Positions 42,821 to 52,000 of a stretch of DNA of 64,000 nt are shown here, in pieces. Within the stretch, counting starts at the first letter, position 1, and the number at the start of each line of letters is the position of its first letter. The notes below the pieces were generated by a model, which worked only from the letters and a program-made list of their open reading frames with translations, did no database searches and had not been told where the DNA came from. Source of the DNA: Anaerolineaceae bacterium (lineage in GTDB: Bacteria > Chloroflexota > Anaerolineae > Anaerolineales > Anaerolineaceae); NCBI GenBank assembly GCA_018056725.1, contig JAGPFF010000003.1:18905-82904 (forward strand), written 5' to 3'. The translations under genes were made by a program, and so were the position numbers.

Positions 42821-42843
42821 GAAGTTGCAGCTGGATCCAGCGC

Positions 42844-43104
42844 TCATTCCATTGTGCGTTGGGTTCTTTCTGGCAGACTATTGATTTTAACGACCAGGGA
42901 ATCGTAAGAGGCTACCCTGCCGGCTTTTACTAAAATATCCAGCTCATGGTTCAAAATATGATGGCTGTAGTCTGATTCCTTGACCTTAAGAAAATCACCA
43001 CTCATCACGTCCTGGTAAATATCATCCCCCCAGTCGATCACCGTATTCCCATTCTTCAATACGATCACCCATTGGCGGTTAATCGGGGTTCCACCAGAAG
43101 CCAT
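42844..43104 (-). CDS. small conserved-looking protein, unknown
   Basis: An 86-aa soluble protein with no membrane helix, no Cys and mixed charge (QWVIVLKNGNTVIDWGDDIYQD). GAGGAGTGAAAAGAA precedes the ATG. It starts 29 bases after an Rrf2-type regulator gene and is followed by a terminator, so the two form one unit. I do not recognise a family. Confidence 0.6.
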   Translation of the reverse strand: MASGGTPINRQWVIVLKNGNTVIDWGDDIYQDVMSGDFLKVKESDYSHHILNHELDILVKAGRVASYDSLVVKINSLPERTQRTME

Positions 43105-43133
43105 TTCTTTTCACTCCTCGTTGAAAGCAGACT

Positions 43134-43547
43134 CTATGCGCCTGATTGTGTAGATAAGTAATGATCAAAGGTTGTCTTGCGCAACCTTTCTACCAGTTGA
43201 ATCTGGGTTTCCGACCAGACCTCATGTAGCGGGCAATTCCCTCCCATATCGCAGGTGCCGGATTCAACCGTGCACTCGTTCAGCGCGATCGGTCCATCTA
43301 TGGCTTCCACGACATCCAGGAGGGAAATCTCCTTCGTGGGGCGGGAAAGCACTACGCCGCCATGCGCCCCGCGTGTGGTTTTGATCAAACCGGCAACGGA
43401 TAATTGGGAGATAATCTTCGCCAGGAAGGAGGGCGGGATCTTTTGTGCCTCGGCAATCTTTTTGGTCGCCGCCCGTTCATTGGGACCAAGACGCGCCAGA
43501 TACAACATTGCCCTGAGTGCGTAATCAGCCTGTCGGGTGATTTGCAT
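43134..43547 (-). CDS. Rrf2-family transcriptional regulator
   Basis: A 137-aa winged-helix regulator starting MQITRQADYALRAMLYLA. The HTH segment KIPPSFLAKIISQLSVAGLI and the wing TTRGAHGGVVLSRP are typical. Three Cys follow in the IscR/NsrR pattern (ECTVESGTCDMGGNCPLHEVW), so an Fe-S cluster is likely and it may sense NO, oxygen or cluster status. It probably controls the small downstream gene and itself. Confidence 0.9.
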   Translation of the reverse strand: MQITRQADYALRAMLYLARLGPNERAATKKIAEAQKIPPSFLAKIISQLSVAGLIKTTRGAHGGVVLSRPTKEISLLDVVEAIDGPIALNECTVESGTCDMGGNCPLHEVWSETQIQLVERLRKTTFDHYLSTQSGA

Positions 43548-43702
43548 AGAAATTTGCCTCTTTCGGTAATTACGGTCGAAATAGTCTTGTTCCAGCTTTA
43601 TTTTACTACGTTATAGGCAAGCGAAAAAGTGACAATGGTACCTCAAAATGTATGACCGTAAAGCAAGCCGGGCTCCCCGGAACTTAAAGGTATAATCCTG
43701 GT

Positions 43703-44125
43703 ATGAGCTCCTTCAAGTACCATTACCCCATTCAAGTGCGCCTGGCGGATATTGACGCCTACTGGCATGTCAATAACACCAAATTCCTGGTTTATTTGGA
43801 AGATGCCCGCAGCCGGTATATGATGGAGATGGGGCTTTTTGATGCTGAAAATATCTGGAAACTGCCGGTGATCGTTGGGGACGTGCATTGCCGTTACCTC
43901 GCCCCAATTTTTCTGGGGGATAAAGTAATCATCTCCATGGGGGTGACCGCCATCAGTTTTAAGACGATCACCTTTACTTATGAAATCACCGGGGAGAATG
44001 GCACACCCCTCTATGCCACTGCTGAGACGATCATGGTGGCGTACGATTACAACTCGAAAAAATCCGTGCCGGTCAGTGCTGAGCTGCGACGCATGTTTTC
44101 AGAACGCGAAGGAAAAGAATTCTAA
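43703..44125 (+). CDS. acyl-CoA thioesterase, hotdog fold (4HBT/YbgC-like)
   Basis: A 140-aa protein with the YbgC/4-hydroxybenzoyl-CoA thioesterase pattern: HYPIQVRLADIDAYWHVNNT (Asp at the catalytic site, HVNN) near the start. VHCRYLAPIFLGDKVII and TFTYEI follow. It hydrolyses acyl-CoA, with substrate unknown. The M42 peptidase gene begins 13 bases downstream. Confidence 0.85.
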   Translation: MSSFKYHYPIQVRLADIDAYWHVNNTKFLVYLEDARSRYMMEMGLFDAENIWKLPVIVGDVHCRYLAPIFLGDKVIISMGVTAISFKTITFTYEITGENGTPLYATAETIMVAYDYNSKKSVPVSAELRRMFSEREGKEF

Positions 44126-44138
44126 TAAGGAATAGGAT

Positions 44139-45185
44139 ATGAGTCTGCCTGCAATTGATGAGACCCTGCTGCAGCGATTCCTGGTCGACCTGTTAAAAAC
44201 ACCCAGCCCGACCGGTTACGCTGAAGAGGCGGTTGCGCTCACCGAGCGCGTCTTTCGCGCCATTCCGGGCGTACAGACCCGCCGCACCCGCAAAGGAGCT
44301 CTACTGGTCACACTGGAGGGTGAGCGCGATGATGCGCCACGTGCACTGGCGGCACATGTGGATACCCTTGGATTGATGGTCAAAACGATCAAGCCTAATG
44401 GGCGGCTGTCGCTGACGCGTATCGGGGGCTTTGCCTGGAACACCATCGAGGGGGAAGGATGCACTGTTTTCACCCGGGATGGCAGGCAGATCAGGGGGTC
44501 GATCCTGATTACGTACTCATCCAGCCACGTGCATGGCGAGAAAACCGCGGAAACAAAGCGCAACGAGGAGACCATGGAAGTGCGGTTGGATGAAAAAGTG
44601 GCGCAAGCAGAGCAAACGCGCGCTCTGGGGATCGAAGTAGGCGACTTTATCGCCATTGATCCGCGCGTGGAACTCACCAACGGCTTTGTGCGTTCGCGTC
44701 ATCTGGATGACAAGGCGGCGGTTGCCTGCCTGGTGGAGGCAGTGCGTGCATTGCACGCAGCCGGGTTAAAACCGAAGCAAACCACACATATTTTCATCAG
44801 TAATTTTGAAGAGGTGGGGCACGGAGGCGCCAACGGACTTCCCGCGGACATCAGCGAGCTGGTTGTGGTGGATATGGCTGCCATTGGGGAGGGGCAGAGT
44901 TCGGATGAATTCCATGCCACCCTGTGTGTTAAGGATTCCAGTGGACCGTATCATTATGGGCTGAGCGAGCACCTGCGCAAGCTGGCGGAAGAGCACAACA
45001 TTCCTTACAAGGTTGATATCTATCCGTACTACGGTTCGGATGGCAGTGCTTTCTGGCGTGCTGGCGGAGAGGCGGCGGTTGCGCTCATTGGTCCGGGTGT
45101 GGATGCCTCACACAATTATGAGCGTACTCATAAGGATGCGCTTGTTGCCACGACGAATTGGGTGTTGGCGTATATTTTGAATTAA
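44139..45185 (+). CDS. M42-family metallopeptidase
   Basis: A 348-aa di-zinc aminopeptidase. AAHVDTLGLMV (His and Asp ligands) lies near residue 68, RHLDDKAAVACLVEAV (bridging Asp) near residue 187, and ISNFEEVGHGGANG (catalytic Glu-Glu) near residue 220. GSDGSAFWRAGG and SHNYERTHKDAL supply the last ligand regions. M42 enzymes form tetrahedral complexes that trim peptides. A terminator follows. Confidence 0.9.
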   Translation: MSLPAIDETLLQRFLVDLLKTPSPTGYAEEAVALTERVFRAIPGVQTRRTRKGALLVTLEGERDDAPRALAAHVDTLGLMVKTIKPNGRLSLTRIGGFAWNTIEGEGCTVFTRDGRQIRGSILITYSSSHVHGEKTAETKRNEETMEVRLDEKVAQAEQTRALGIEVGDFIAIDPRVELTNGFVRSRHLDDKAAVACLVEAVRALHAAGLKPKQTTHIFISNFEEVGHGGANGLPADISELVVVDMAAIGEGQSSDEFHATLCVKDSSGPYHYGLSEHLRKLAEEHNIPYKVDIYPYYGSDGSAFWRAGGEAAVALIGPGVDASHNYERTHKDALVATTNWVLAYILN

Positions 45186-45203
45186 CTTACGGAGACAAAT
45201 CAC

Positions 45204-45237
45204 CTGGGCGGACAAATAGCCGCCCAGTTTGTTTTTA
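45204..45237 (+). terminator. terminator of the M42 peptidase gene
   Basis: CTGGGCGG (45204-45211) pairs with CCGCCCAG (45220-45227), followed by TTTGTTTTT. Confidence 0.88.
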
Positions 45238-45242
45238 TTACC

Positions 45243-45476
45243 TTAGTACTTGTTTTCGTATCCGACAAGGCTGACAATGAAGACAATCTGGGTGATTACC
45301 ACGATTGCCGCGAGAACCCACCATGCCAGGTCCGGATTGATCGGCTCACGGGTCATCCCGACAACTAGTAAGGTCAGGTACGTGGCAGCCGTCCCGAAGA
45401 TGAAGGCGTTATTCCCGGCACGATTCCTGATCCAGACTCTGCGTTCATCCAGACTCTCGACCCTGTCCTTTTTCAT
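45243..45476 (-). CDS. small two-helix membrane protein
   Basis: A 77-aa protein: a charged N-terminus (MKKDRVESLDERRVW), then two hydrophobic helices separated by REPINPDLAW. This resembles the DUF2178-type proteins often linked to small HTH regulators. It is the last gene of a three-gene unit headed by the HTH gene at 45681. Confidence 0.6.
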   Translation of the reverse strand: MKKDRVESLDERRVWIRNRAGNNAFIFGTAATYLTLLVVGMTREPINPDLAWWVLAAIVVITQIVFIVSLVGYENKY

Positions 45477-45488
45477 GGCAGCAGGGTT

Positions 45489-45691
45489 CTATTTGTGGAT
45501 GGCGGCTTGAAATACCATGAAAATGCCCCAAAGCGCCAGGAATACCCCGATCCCCTGAACCAGCTTCAGGTAGTTGCCCGGGATGGCGCTGTCCTTCAGT
45601 AATACCGTCAGGATAAACAGGATTAATCCACCCCCAGAACAAGGTAGCCCTTTGTGAGAGATTGGTATTTTAGGTGCTGATCATAATTCAT
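45489..45691 (-). pseudogene. frameshifted small two-helix membrane protein
   Basis: On the - strand an ATG at 45691, overlapping the end of the HTH gene, reads MNYDQHLKYQSLTKGYLVLG and then hits a stop. After a run of five G the next frame continues as GGLILFILTVLLKDSAIPGN and runs to a TAG at 45489. One extra G in the run would join both parts into a protein of about 67 aa with two helices. Either a real frameshift, slippage, or a sequencing error in the homopolymer. Confidence 0.65.
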
Positions 45692-45893
45692 TTTCTTTTT
45701 CCTCTTCATCTATAAAAATCTGCTCAATTTTCAGACCAAATACCCGCGCAATGCGGAAAGCAAGCCGCAGCGAAGGGTTATAGCGCCCTTGTTCCAGTGA
45801 GATCACGGTCTGCCTGGAAACATCTAATCGATCCGCCAGTTCCTGTTGTGTCCACTGATGGCTTGCTCGAAGTTCTTCCAGTCGATTCTTCAT
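45681..45893 (-). CDS. small HTH regulator (Xre/Cro family)
   Basis: A 70-aa protein that is almost entirely a helix-turn-helix: LRASHQWTQQELADRLDVSR and QTVISLEQGRYNPSLRLAFR. It belongs to the YgzD-type regulators commonly followed by small membrane proteins. A near-palindrome lies 22 bases upstream of its start. Its stop region contains the start of the next, frameshifted gene, so the unit is coupled. Confidence 0.88.
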   Translation of the reverse strand: MKNRLEELRASHQWTQQELADRLDVSRQTVISLEQGRYNPSLRLAFRIARVFGLKIEQIFIDEEEKENEL

Positions 45894-45914
45894 GAAACCT
45901 CCTTACGAACGGTG

Positions 45915-45932
45915 TGTAAAGTTGACCTTACA
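45915..45932 (-). promoter_or_regulatory. operator-like palindrome of the small HTH gene
   Basis: TGTAAAGT-TG-ACCTTACA is an 18-base inverted repeat with a single mismatch, placed just before the ribosome site of the HTH gene. Autoregulation is the inference. Confidence 0.55.
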
Positions 45933-46109
45933 TTTCAAGCCATTATTATTTGTGGATTCTTATCTGAAATTTATATTCTCGCGCTACAATATCATCGACA
46001 AAAACAGAGCGCTCTTAATTAACGGTACAATGAGGGCGAAAACGAACAACTGAATTTAACAGTTTGTTGATTTTGATTATTGGCAAAGTAAGATCAGGAG
46101 GATTATCCT

Positions 46110-47279
46110 TTGGCTGGTATGGAACGTTTTACACAACGAGCACGCCGTGTGCTCTCGCTCGCCCATCAAGAGGCAGAGCGGCTGCGGCATACTGCGATCA
46201 ATACAGAACACATTCTATTGGGGTTGGTTGAGGAAGAAAGCGGTGTAGCAGGTCGTGCCTTGCAGGAACTGGGGTTGGAGACCTCGCGCGTATTGGAAAT
46301 CATTGAGCGTCTCGAACCCATGGGGCGGGAAGAACCCGCCAGCCTGGAACTTTCACTTGGCGCCCAGCAGGTGTTGGAAAATGCCATCGAAGAAGCCCGT
46401 CAGTTGGGGCACCCGTTTGTTGGCACGGAACATTTACTGCTTGGACTTACCCATTCCACTGAAGGCCTGGCGCTCACCGTTCTGGCTCGCCTTGGGGTTT
46501 CAGCTGAGCAGGTGCGCCGTCAGACACGCCGGGAGATGGAAGAAAGTTCCAATGGTCCGGCTTCTGCCGGAAACGCGCCCCTCGCCCGCCGCGAAGAAAA
46601 AAAGGAAGCCAAGACGCCACTGGTTGATCAGCTGGCTGTTGATCTGACGACGCTGGCGGAGGAAGGCAAACTGGATCCGGTGATCGGTCGCCAGCAGGAG
46701 ATCGAACGGGTGATCCAGATTCTAGCACGCCGCAACAAGAACAACCCTGCTCTGATCGGTGAACCCGGGGTAGGAAAAACCGCCATTGTGGAAGGTCTTG
46801 CCCAGAGAATCATCGAAGGGGATGTGCCTGCTCCGCTTATTGGCAAGCGCGTCCTTCAACTCGACGTCGGCTCGTTGGTGGCGGGTACGATGTATCGCGG
46901 TCAGTTCGAGGAGCGCCTCAAACGCGTGATTGACGAACTGAAAGCTTCCAAATCGATCCTTTTCATTGATGAGCTGCACATGCTGGTCGGCGCTGGCTCT
47001 GCGGGTTCCTCCGTGGATGCCGCCAATATCCTCAAGCCTGCTCTCTCCCGCGGAGAGTTGCAGGTGGTGGGAGCCACCACGCTGGATGAATACCGCAAAC
47101 ATATCGAGTCAGATGCTGCCCTCGAACGCCGTTTTCAACCCATTCTCGTGGTGGAACCAACCGTCGAAGAGACCATCCAGATTCTGAAAGGGATTCGCAA
47201 AGCCTACGAGGAGCATCATCGTTTGATTATTTCAGATGAAGCCATCGAAGCTGCCGCCCACGAATTGACTCATAATTAA
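46110..47279 (+). pseudogene. clpC: ClpC-type ATPase, truncated by an insertion sequence
   Basis: The N-domain with two Clp_N repeats (residues about 5-145) is intact, and the first AAA domain starts at about 170: Walker [23 protein letters not shown], Walker [13 protein letters not shown] and the sensor [10 protein letters not shown]. The frame ends after HEL, where the IS starts; the final THN and stop come from the IS end. A full ClpC has about 820 residues, so the second AAA domain and ClpP-binding loop are missing, and they are not found beyond the IS. The TTG start follows AGGAGG. Confidence 0.88.
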
Positions 47280-48549
47280 TGTTACTTTAGAAAACGACGT
47301 TGACTCAAAAAGAATGTTACCCTAGAGCGGAAATCAGGTCCGCAGAGGGAGAATATGATGAGCCAACGCAGCAAACGTGAGATGATCGAAGCCATACGTC
47401 CACGGTATTTAAAAGCCAGTAAAGCTGGCAAAGAACAAATATTGGATGAATTTGTAGCCACAACCGGGTATCACCGGAAGTACGCCATACGGGTGTTGAA
47501 AAACGGGCCAAAGCCCAAAGGATTGAAAAAGCCAGGGCGGCGAAAGAAATACCAGGGCGAAGTGGTACAAATTCTGGAACAAATTTGGGAAATCTATGGT
47601 CGAATTTGTTCAAAACGGTTGCATCCCTTTCTGTCAGAAGGAATCGCGGTTCTGGAACGATGTCATGAACTTAGCCTATCTCCCGAACTAAAGCAAATGT
47701 TATTGAGTATGAGCCCGGCTACGATAGATCGTTGCTTACAAAAAGCCCGGTTTACCCATCCTCAACACGGTCTCTCGACTACCAAACCAGGATACTTGCT
47801 CAAAAAAGCCATCCCCATTCGCACCTTTACTCCCTGGAAAGATGAGTACCCCGGCTTTTTGGAAATCGATCTGGTGGCTCATTGCGGCCAATCGAACGAA
47901 GGAATCTATCTAAACACTCTCACTGCCACTGATTTGGCCACTGGCTGGACTGAATGCCTTGCGTTACCTAATAAGACCCAATTTGCGGTTTCTCAGGCCA
48001 TCAGTGATTTGCGACAAAATCTTCCCTTCTCACTTCTGGGCCTTGATTCAGACAATGGCAGCGAATTTATCAATGAGACTCTCTACCGTTATTGCCTTTC
48101 CGAGCAGATCACTTTCACCCGTTCCCGTCCTTACCAGAAGAACGACCAGGCGCATGTGGAGCAGAAAAACTGGTCTGTCGTTCGCCATACCGTTGGTTAT
48201 GATCGCCTGGAAACCCCTGAAGAATTAGCTTTGCTCACTTCCATTTATTCTGACCTTCGCCTGTATATCAACTTCTTCCAGCCAGTTCTCAAGCTGATTT
48301 CCAAGCAACGAGTTGACGGCAAAGTCATCCTCACGTATGATCAAGCTGCTACACCTTTTCGCCGGGTTTTGGCTCTTGGTTCCATTCCTGTTCAAGTCAA
48401 AGCTCGTCTGACCGACCAGTACTTTCACTTGAATCCTGTAGCCCTGAGATCCAGTATTGATGCGAAAGTGGCTGTTTTATGGAAAATCGTTCGGTAACAT
48501 TTTTATTTGAGGCAACGTCATCCCTAAAGTAACATTTTATTTTGAGTCA
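47266..48549 (+). mobile_element. insertion sequence with paired terminal repeats
   Basis: A 1284-bp element bounded by TGACTCA and TGAGTCA. The two outer ends are imperfect inverted repeats over about 56 bases. Each end contains two direct copies of a TGACTCA...AATGTTAC unit 35 bases apart (starts at 47266 and 47301; on the other strand at 48549 and 48514). No target duplication is visible (left flank CACGAAT, right flank TACGACG). One transposase gene fills the inside. Confidence 0.85.
47355..48497 (+). CDS. DDE integrase-type transposase
   Basis: A 380-aa transposase. The N-terminal region (REMIEAIRPRYLKASKAGK, then HRKYAIRVLK) is a helical DNA-binding part. The catalytic rve-type core has EIDLVAHCG (first Asp), GLDSDNGSEFINE (second Asp) and NDQAHVEQKNWSVVR (Glu). 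The C-terminal part carries YINFFQPVLKL, common in IS481/ISNCY-like elements. It appears intact. I cannot assign the IS family firmly. Confidence 0.88.
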   Translation: MMSQRSKREMIEAIRPRYLKASKAGKEQILDEFVATTGYHRKYAIRVLKNGPKPKGLKKPGRRKKYQGEVVQILEQIWEIYGRICSKRLHPFLSEGIAVLERCHELSLSPELKQMLLSMSPATIDRCLQKARFTHPQHGLSTTKPGYLLKKAIPIRTFTPWKDEYPGFLEIDLVAHCGQSNEGIYLNTLTATDLATGWTECLALPNKTQFAVSQAISDLRQNLPFSLLGLDSDNGSEFINETLYRYCLSEQITFTRSRPYQKNDQAHVEQKNWSVVRHTVGYDRLETPEELALLTSIYSDLRLYINFFQPVLKLISKQRVDGKVILTYDQAATPFRRVLALGSIPVQVKARLTDQYFHLNPVALRSSIDAKVAVLWKIVR

Positions 48550-48961
48550 TTACGACGGAAATGGAGCTGGTGGAGGGGTGGGATTTTTGGGGACAGTCCT
48601 ATATATTGCTGTAATCATCTTCTTGATTTACTGTATCTGGCGCCTTTTTGAGAATGCAGGCAAACCGGGTTGGGCTTCTATCATCCCGGTGTATAACTAT
48701 TTGGTCGAACTGGAGATTATTGGTCGCCCATGGTGGTGGCTATTGCTGATGTTCGTGCCCGTTGTCAATGTGGTCATCGGCATCATCATTACCCTCGATT
48801 TGGCAAAAGTTTTTGGAAAGACCTCGGGCTTCACAGTCGGAATGATTTTGTTACCATTTATATTCTACCCAATTCTGGCACTTGGTGACGCCACCTACCT
48901 CGGTCCGATCGCCGGTCAGCCATCCTCTCCTTTGCCTCCCAGCGTCGGCACCCCGCTCTAG
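48542..48961 (+). CDS. DUF5684-like membrane protein, 5' end altered by the IS
   Basis: A 139-aa protein with a Gly-rich start and four hydrophobic segments. ENAGKPGWASIIPVYNYLVELEI begins the DUF5684-like core in which GRPWWWLLLMFVPVVN and DLAKVFGKTSGF follow. The only usable start is a TTG at 48542, inside the IS end, so the native start, ribosome site and promoter were probably lost. It ends normally and has a terminator. Confidence 0.7.
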   Translation: MSHYDGNGAGGGVGFLGTVLYIAVIIFLIYCIWRLFENAGKPGWASIIPVYNYLVELEIIGRPWWWLLLMFVPVVNVVIGIIITLDLAKVFGKTSGFTVGMILLPFIFYPILALGDATYLGPIAGQPSSPLPPSVGTPL

Positions 48962-48981
48962 AGACAATTTTCCCATCTATC

Positions 48982-49012
48982 AAATAGGAGTTCGCCATGA
49001 ACTCCTATTTTG
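48982..49012 (+). terminator. terminator after the DUF5684-like gene
   Basis: AAATAGGAGTTC (48982-48993) pairs with GAACTCCTATTT (48999-49010) around GCCAT, followed by TTGCTT. Confidence 0.85.
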
Positions 49013-49077
49013 CTTATAATAACATAGACATTTTCGTTAAGACCACCAGTGCAAAGACTGGATTATAGTAGAAGGGT

Positions 49078-52000
49078 ATGACGGCAGAATTTCCGGTCAT
49101 TCGCACAAAAATTCTTATTCCCCGGCGCCGTAGCGAGATTCTTTCACGCCCGAGGTTATTAACCATTCTTGAGAACGTCCTGGATTTAAAACTATTGATC
49201 CTCGCGGCTCCGGCTGGTTACGGAAAAACATCCCTGCTGGTCGATTTTTCCCATCATACGCAGGCACCCGTGTGCTGGCTGGCACTTGACCCGTTGGATA
49301 GCGATCCAAAACGGTTTATCGCCCATTTTATTGCCGCCATCCAGCAAAAATTCCCCGCTTTTGGTCAAATCGCGACTTCTGCGCTGGCTGATTTAAGTCA
49401 GGACAAGATGAATCTTGATCCGATTATTTCAGCGATTATCAACGACGCTTATGAAAATATCACCGAGCATTTTATTTTCGTCCTCGATGATTACCATCTC
49501 GTCCGGGATAGCAAACCGATTGAGACTTTTGTAAACCGGCTCACGCAGGAATCGGCTGAAAACTGCCATTACATCATCGCTTCGCGGACACTGCTGACGC
49601 TCCCAGACCTCAGCCTGCTGGTAGCTAGGTCACAGGTTGACGGGTTGAGCTTTGAAGAGCTGGCATTCTTACCGGAAGAAGTGAAGCAGTTAATGGCGGT
49701 AAATTATCATCAGAATATTTCAGATGAGAAAGCCGATGAATTAATTAGCCGTACCGAAGGCTGGATTACCGGACTGCTCTTGACGGCACAACTATCGCCA
49801 AAAGGTGCTCCGGAACGCAGCCGGGTGGAAAAGGTTTCGGGGGTCGGCATATATGAGTATCTGACGCAGCAAGTTTTTGACCGTCAGTCACGCTCCATGC
49901 AGAGTTTTTTGTTGCGTACATCATTGATGGAAGAATTCGATTCCAATTTGTGTGAACGCATCATCGGAAAAGCTCTGGGGCTGGAGGGGCAAAACTGGGA
50001 CGAAGTGATTGACCGCATCCAACGCGACAACCTATTCGTCCTGCCTGTGGGGGATGAAACTGTTTTTCTGCGCTATCATCATCTCTTCCGTGATTTCCTG
50101 CAAAATCGCATGCGAGTGGAGCGACCGGAAGAGACCCGGCTCATTGAAACAGAATTAGCCCAGTATTACGAAAGTATTCAAGAGTGGGAACGGGCGATTT
50201 CCATTTACTTCCGCATCGGCTCGCCCGAACAACAGGTGGAAATGATTCGCCGCGCCGCACCCTCTATGATTTTACAAGGTCGGATGATCACCCTCACGGA
50301 TTGGCTGAATGCCCTGCCCCACGGCATGGCTGAATCCAGACCGGAATTGATTTCCATTCGTGGTTCGATCGCCATGTTGCGTGGCGACTACCAGACAAGT
50401 TTGTCTCTGTTGAATGAGGCAATTAAGAATCTCAGCCATTCCGGTGCAGGCGAGGAACTGTCCGCCGCGCTTATCCGGCGCAGCGCCATCAACCGGCACC
50501 TCGGTCATTACGAAGCCGCATTGCAGGATTCGCAGGATGCCATAGAACTAACCCGTCCGCCATTTGGTGCCCCACAAAAATATGCTGAAGCATTGCGTGC
50601 CGAAGGATTGGTTTACTATCAAACTGGTGAACTCAATGATGCCCAGTGGAAACTAAGAGAGTCTTATCGCCGTTTTCAAGACCTGGGATTGGAATCGGAT
50701 GCAGCCAAAGTACTATTGGATCTGGGCGTGGTATACAACGCTAGAGGTGATCTGGACCAGGTGGAAAAGTGCTTTAATGACTCGCTGGAATACTGGCAGG
50801 CTGTTCAAAACCGATTCTGGCAGGCGAACGTTTTGAACAATATTGGCACATTAAAACATCAACGCGGACAATATGAACAAGCGGTGATTGCTCTTGAAAA
50901 AGCCCTTTCCTACTCCAGGCTGGCAGTGAATCCACGTATGGAAGGTTACACCCTGACCAGTCTGGGTGATATTTATCGCGACATACAGGCGATCAAAGAA
51001 GCCAGACAGGCTTATGAACAAGCCGCAACCATACTCGAAAAGACCAATGACCTTTCGCTGGATGTTTATTTAACACTCGCCATGGCTATTTTGGAAAGGA
51101 TTGCAGGCAACTTCAGTGCCTCACGCCATCAGGTTGCGACAGCCCTGCAAAAAGCTGAAAAAAGCGGCTCCAAATATGAATATAACTTGTGTTTGCTGGA
51201 GCAGTATGCTCTCGATTTAGGCTCCGGAAAAACCAAAGACCTCATTCAATCTTTTCGCAAGGTGGAAGAGTACTTCACCGCTGCCGGTTTTCTTCCGGAA
51301 GCTTTCAAAGCCGCGATTTTTCGATTGATCACCGCACTAAAGATCGGCGAATCCGTTTCAATTGAGGAAATCAATAGTACTTTCCAGCCAGGCACTGATT
51401 TCAACCGCAACCAGATTCTCATCCAGATCGGAATGGAATTTCAGGATACCCTTTTAGCTGCCATCCCTCGCTTCCCTGAATCAAACGTGCTGCAGAATTT
51501 GCTAAATGAGATTCAAGGCTTCGAAAAAAAGATCTCTCAAATCCATCGTGTGATACGGCGCCATTCCTCGGCAGTGGATTTTACCAATCCAAAGCTTACC
51601 ATTCGGGCACTTGGACGAATGCAGGTTCGTCAGGGGGCAAAAATTGTCAGTTCAAAGGAATGGAAAACTCAGACGGTGAGGGACTTATTCTTTTACATTA
51701 TTGCCCACCCTGAGGGTGTCACTAAAGAGGAAATTGGTGAAGCCTTCTGGCCAGACGCGGATCGGGATACCATTCGATTAAGATTTAAGAATACCATCTA
51801 CCGTTTGCGACGGGCACTTGGCAACGATTGCATCCAGTTTGCGGATGACTGCTACCGATTCAACCGTAATCTTGATTTTGACTATGATGTAGATACTTTC
51901 CTTACAGAACTTGAAAATGCAAAAAAAGCAAATTCCACCGAAGAAAAAATTGATCATTTCCATGCTGCGATCACAAGTTATCGTGGTCAACTATTACCAA

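Noticed and set aside
45445..45642. 65-aa open frame on the - strand
   Set aside because: It is the wrong frame of the frameshifted two-helix membrane protein; the hydrophobic pattern appears only in the other two frames.
47259..48556. ACGA in both flanks of the insertion sequence as a target duplication
   Set aside because: The two ACGA copies do not sit at the same distance from the element ends, so they are not a proper duplication and are probably chance.
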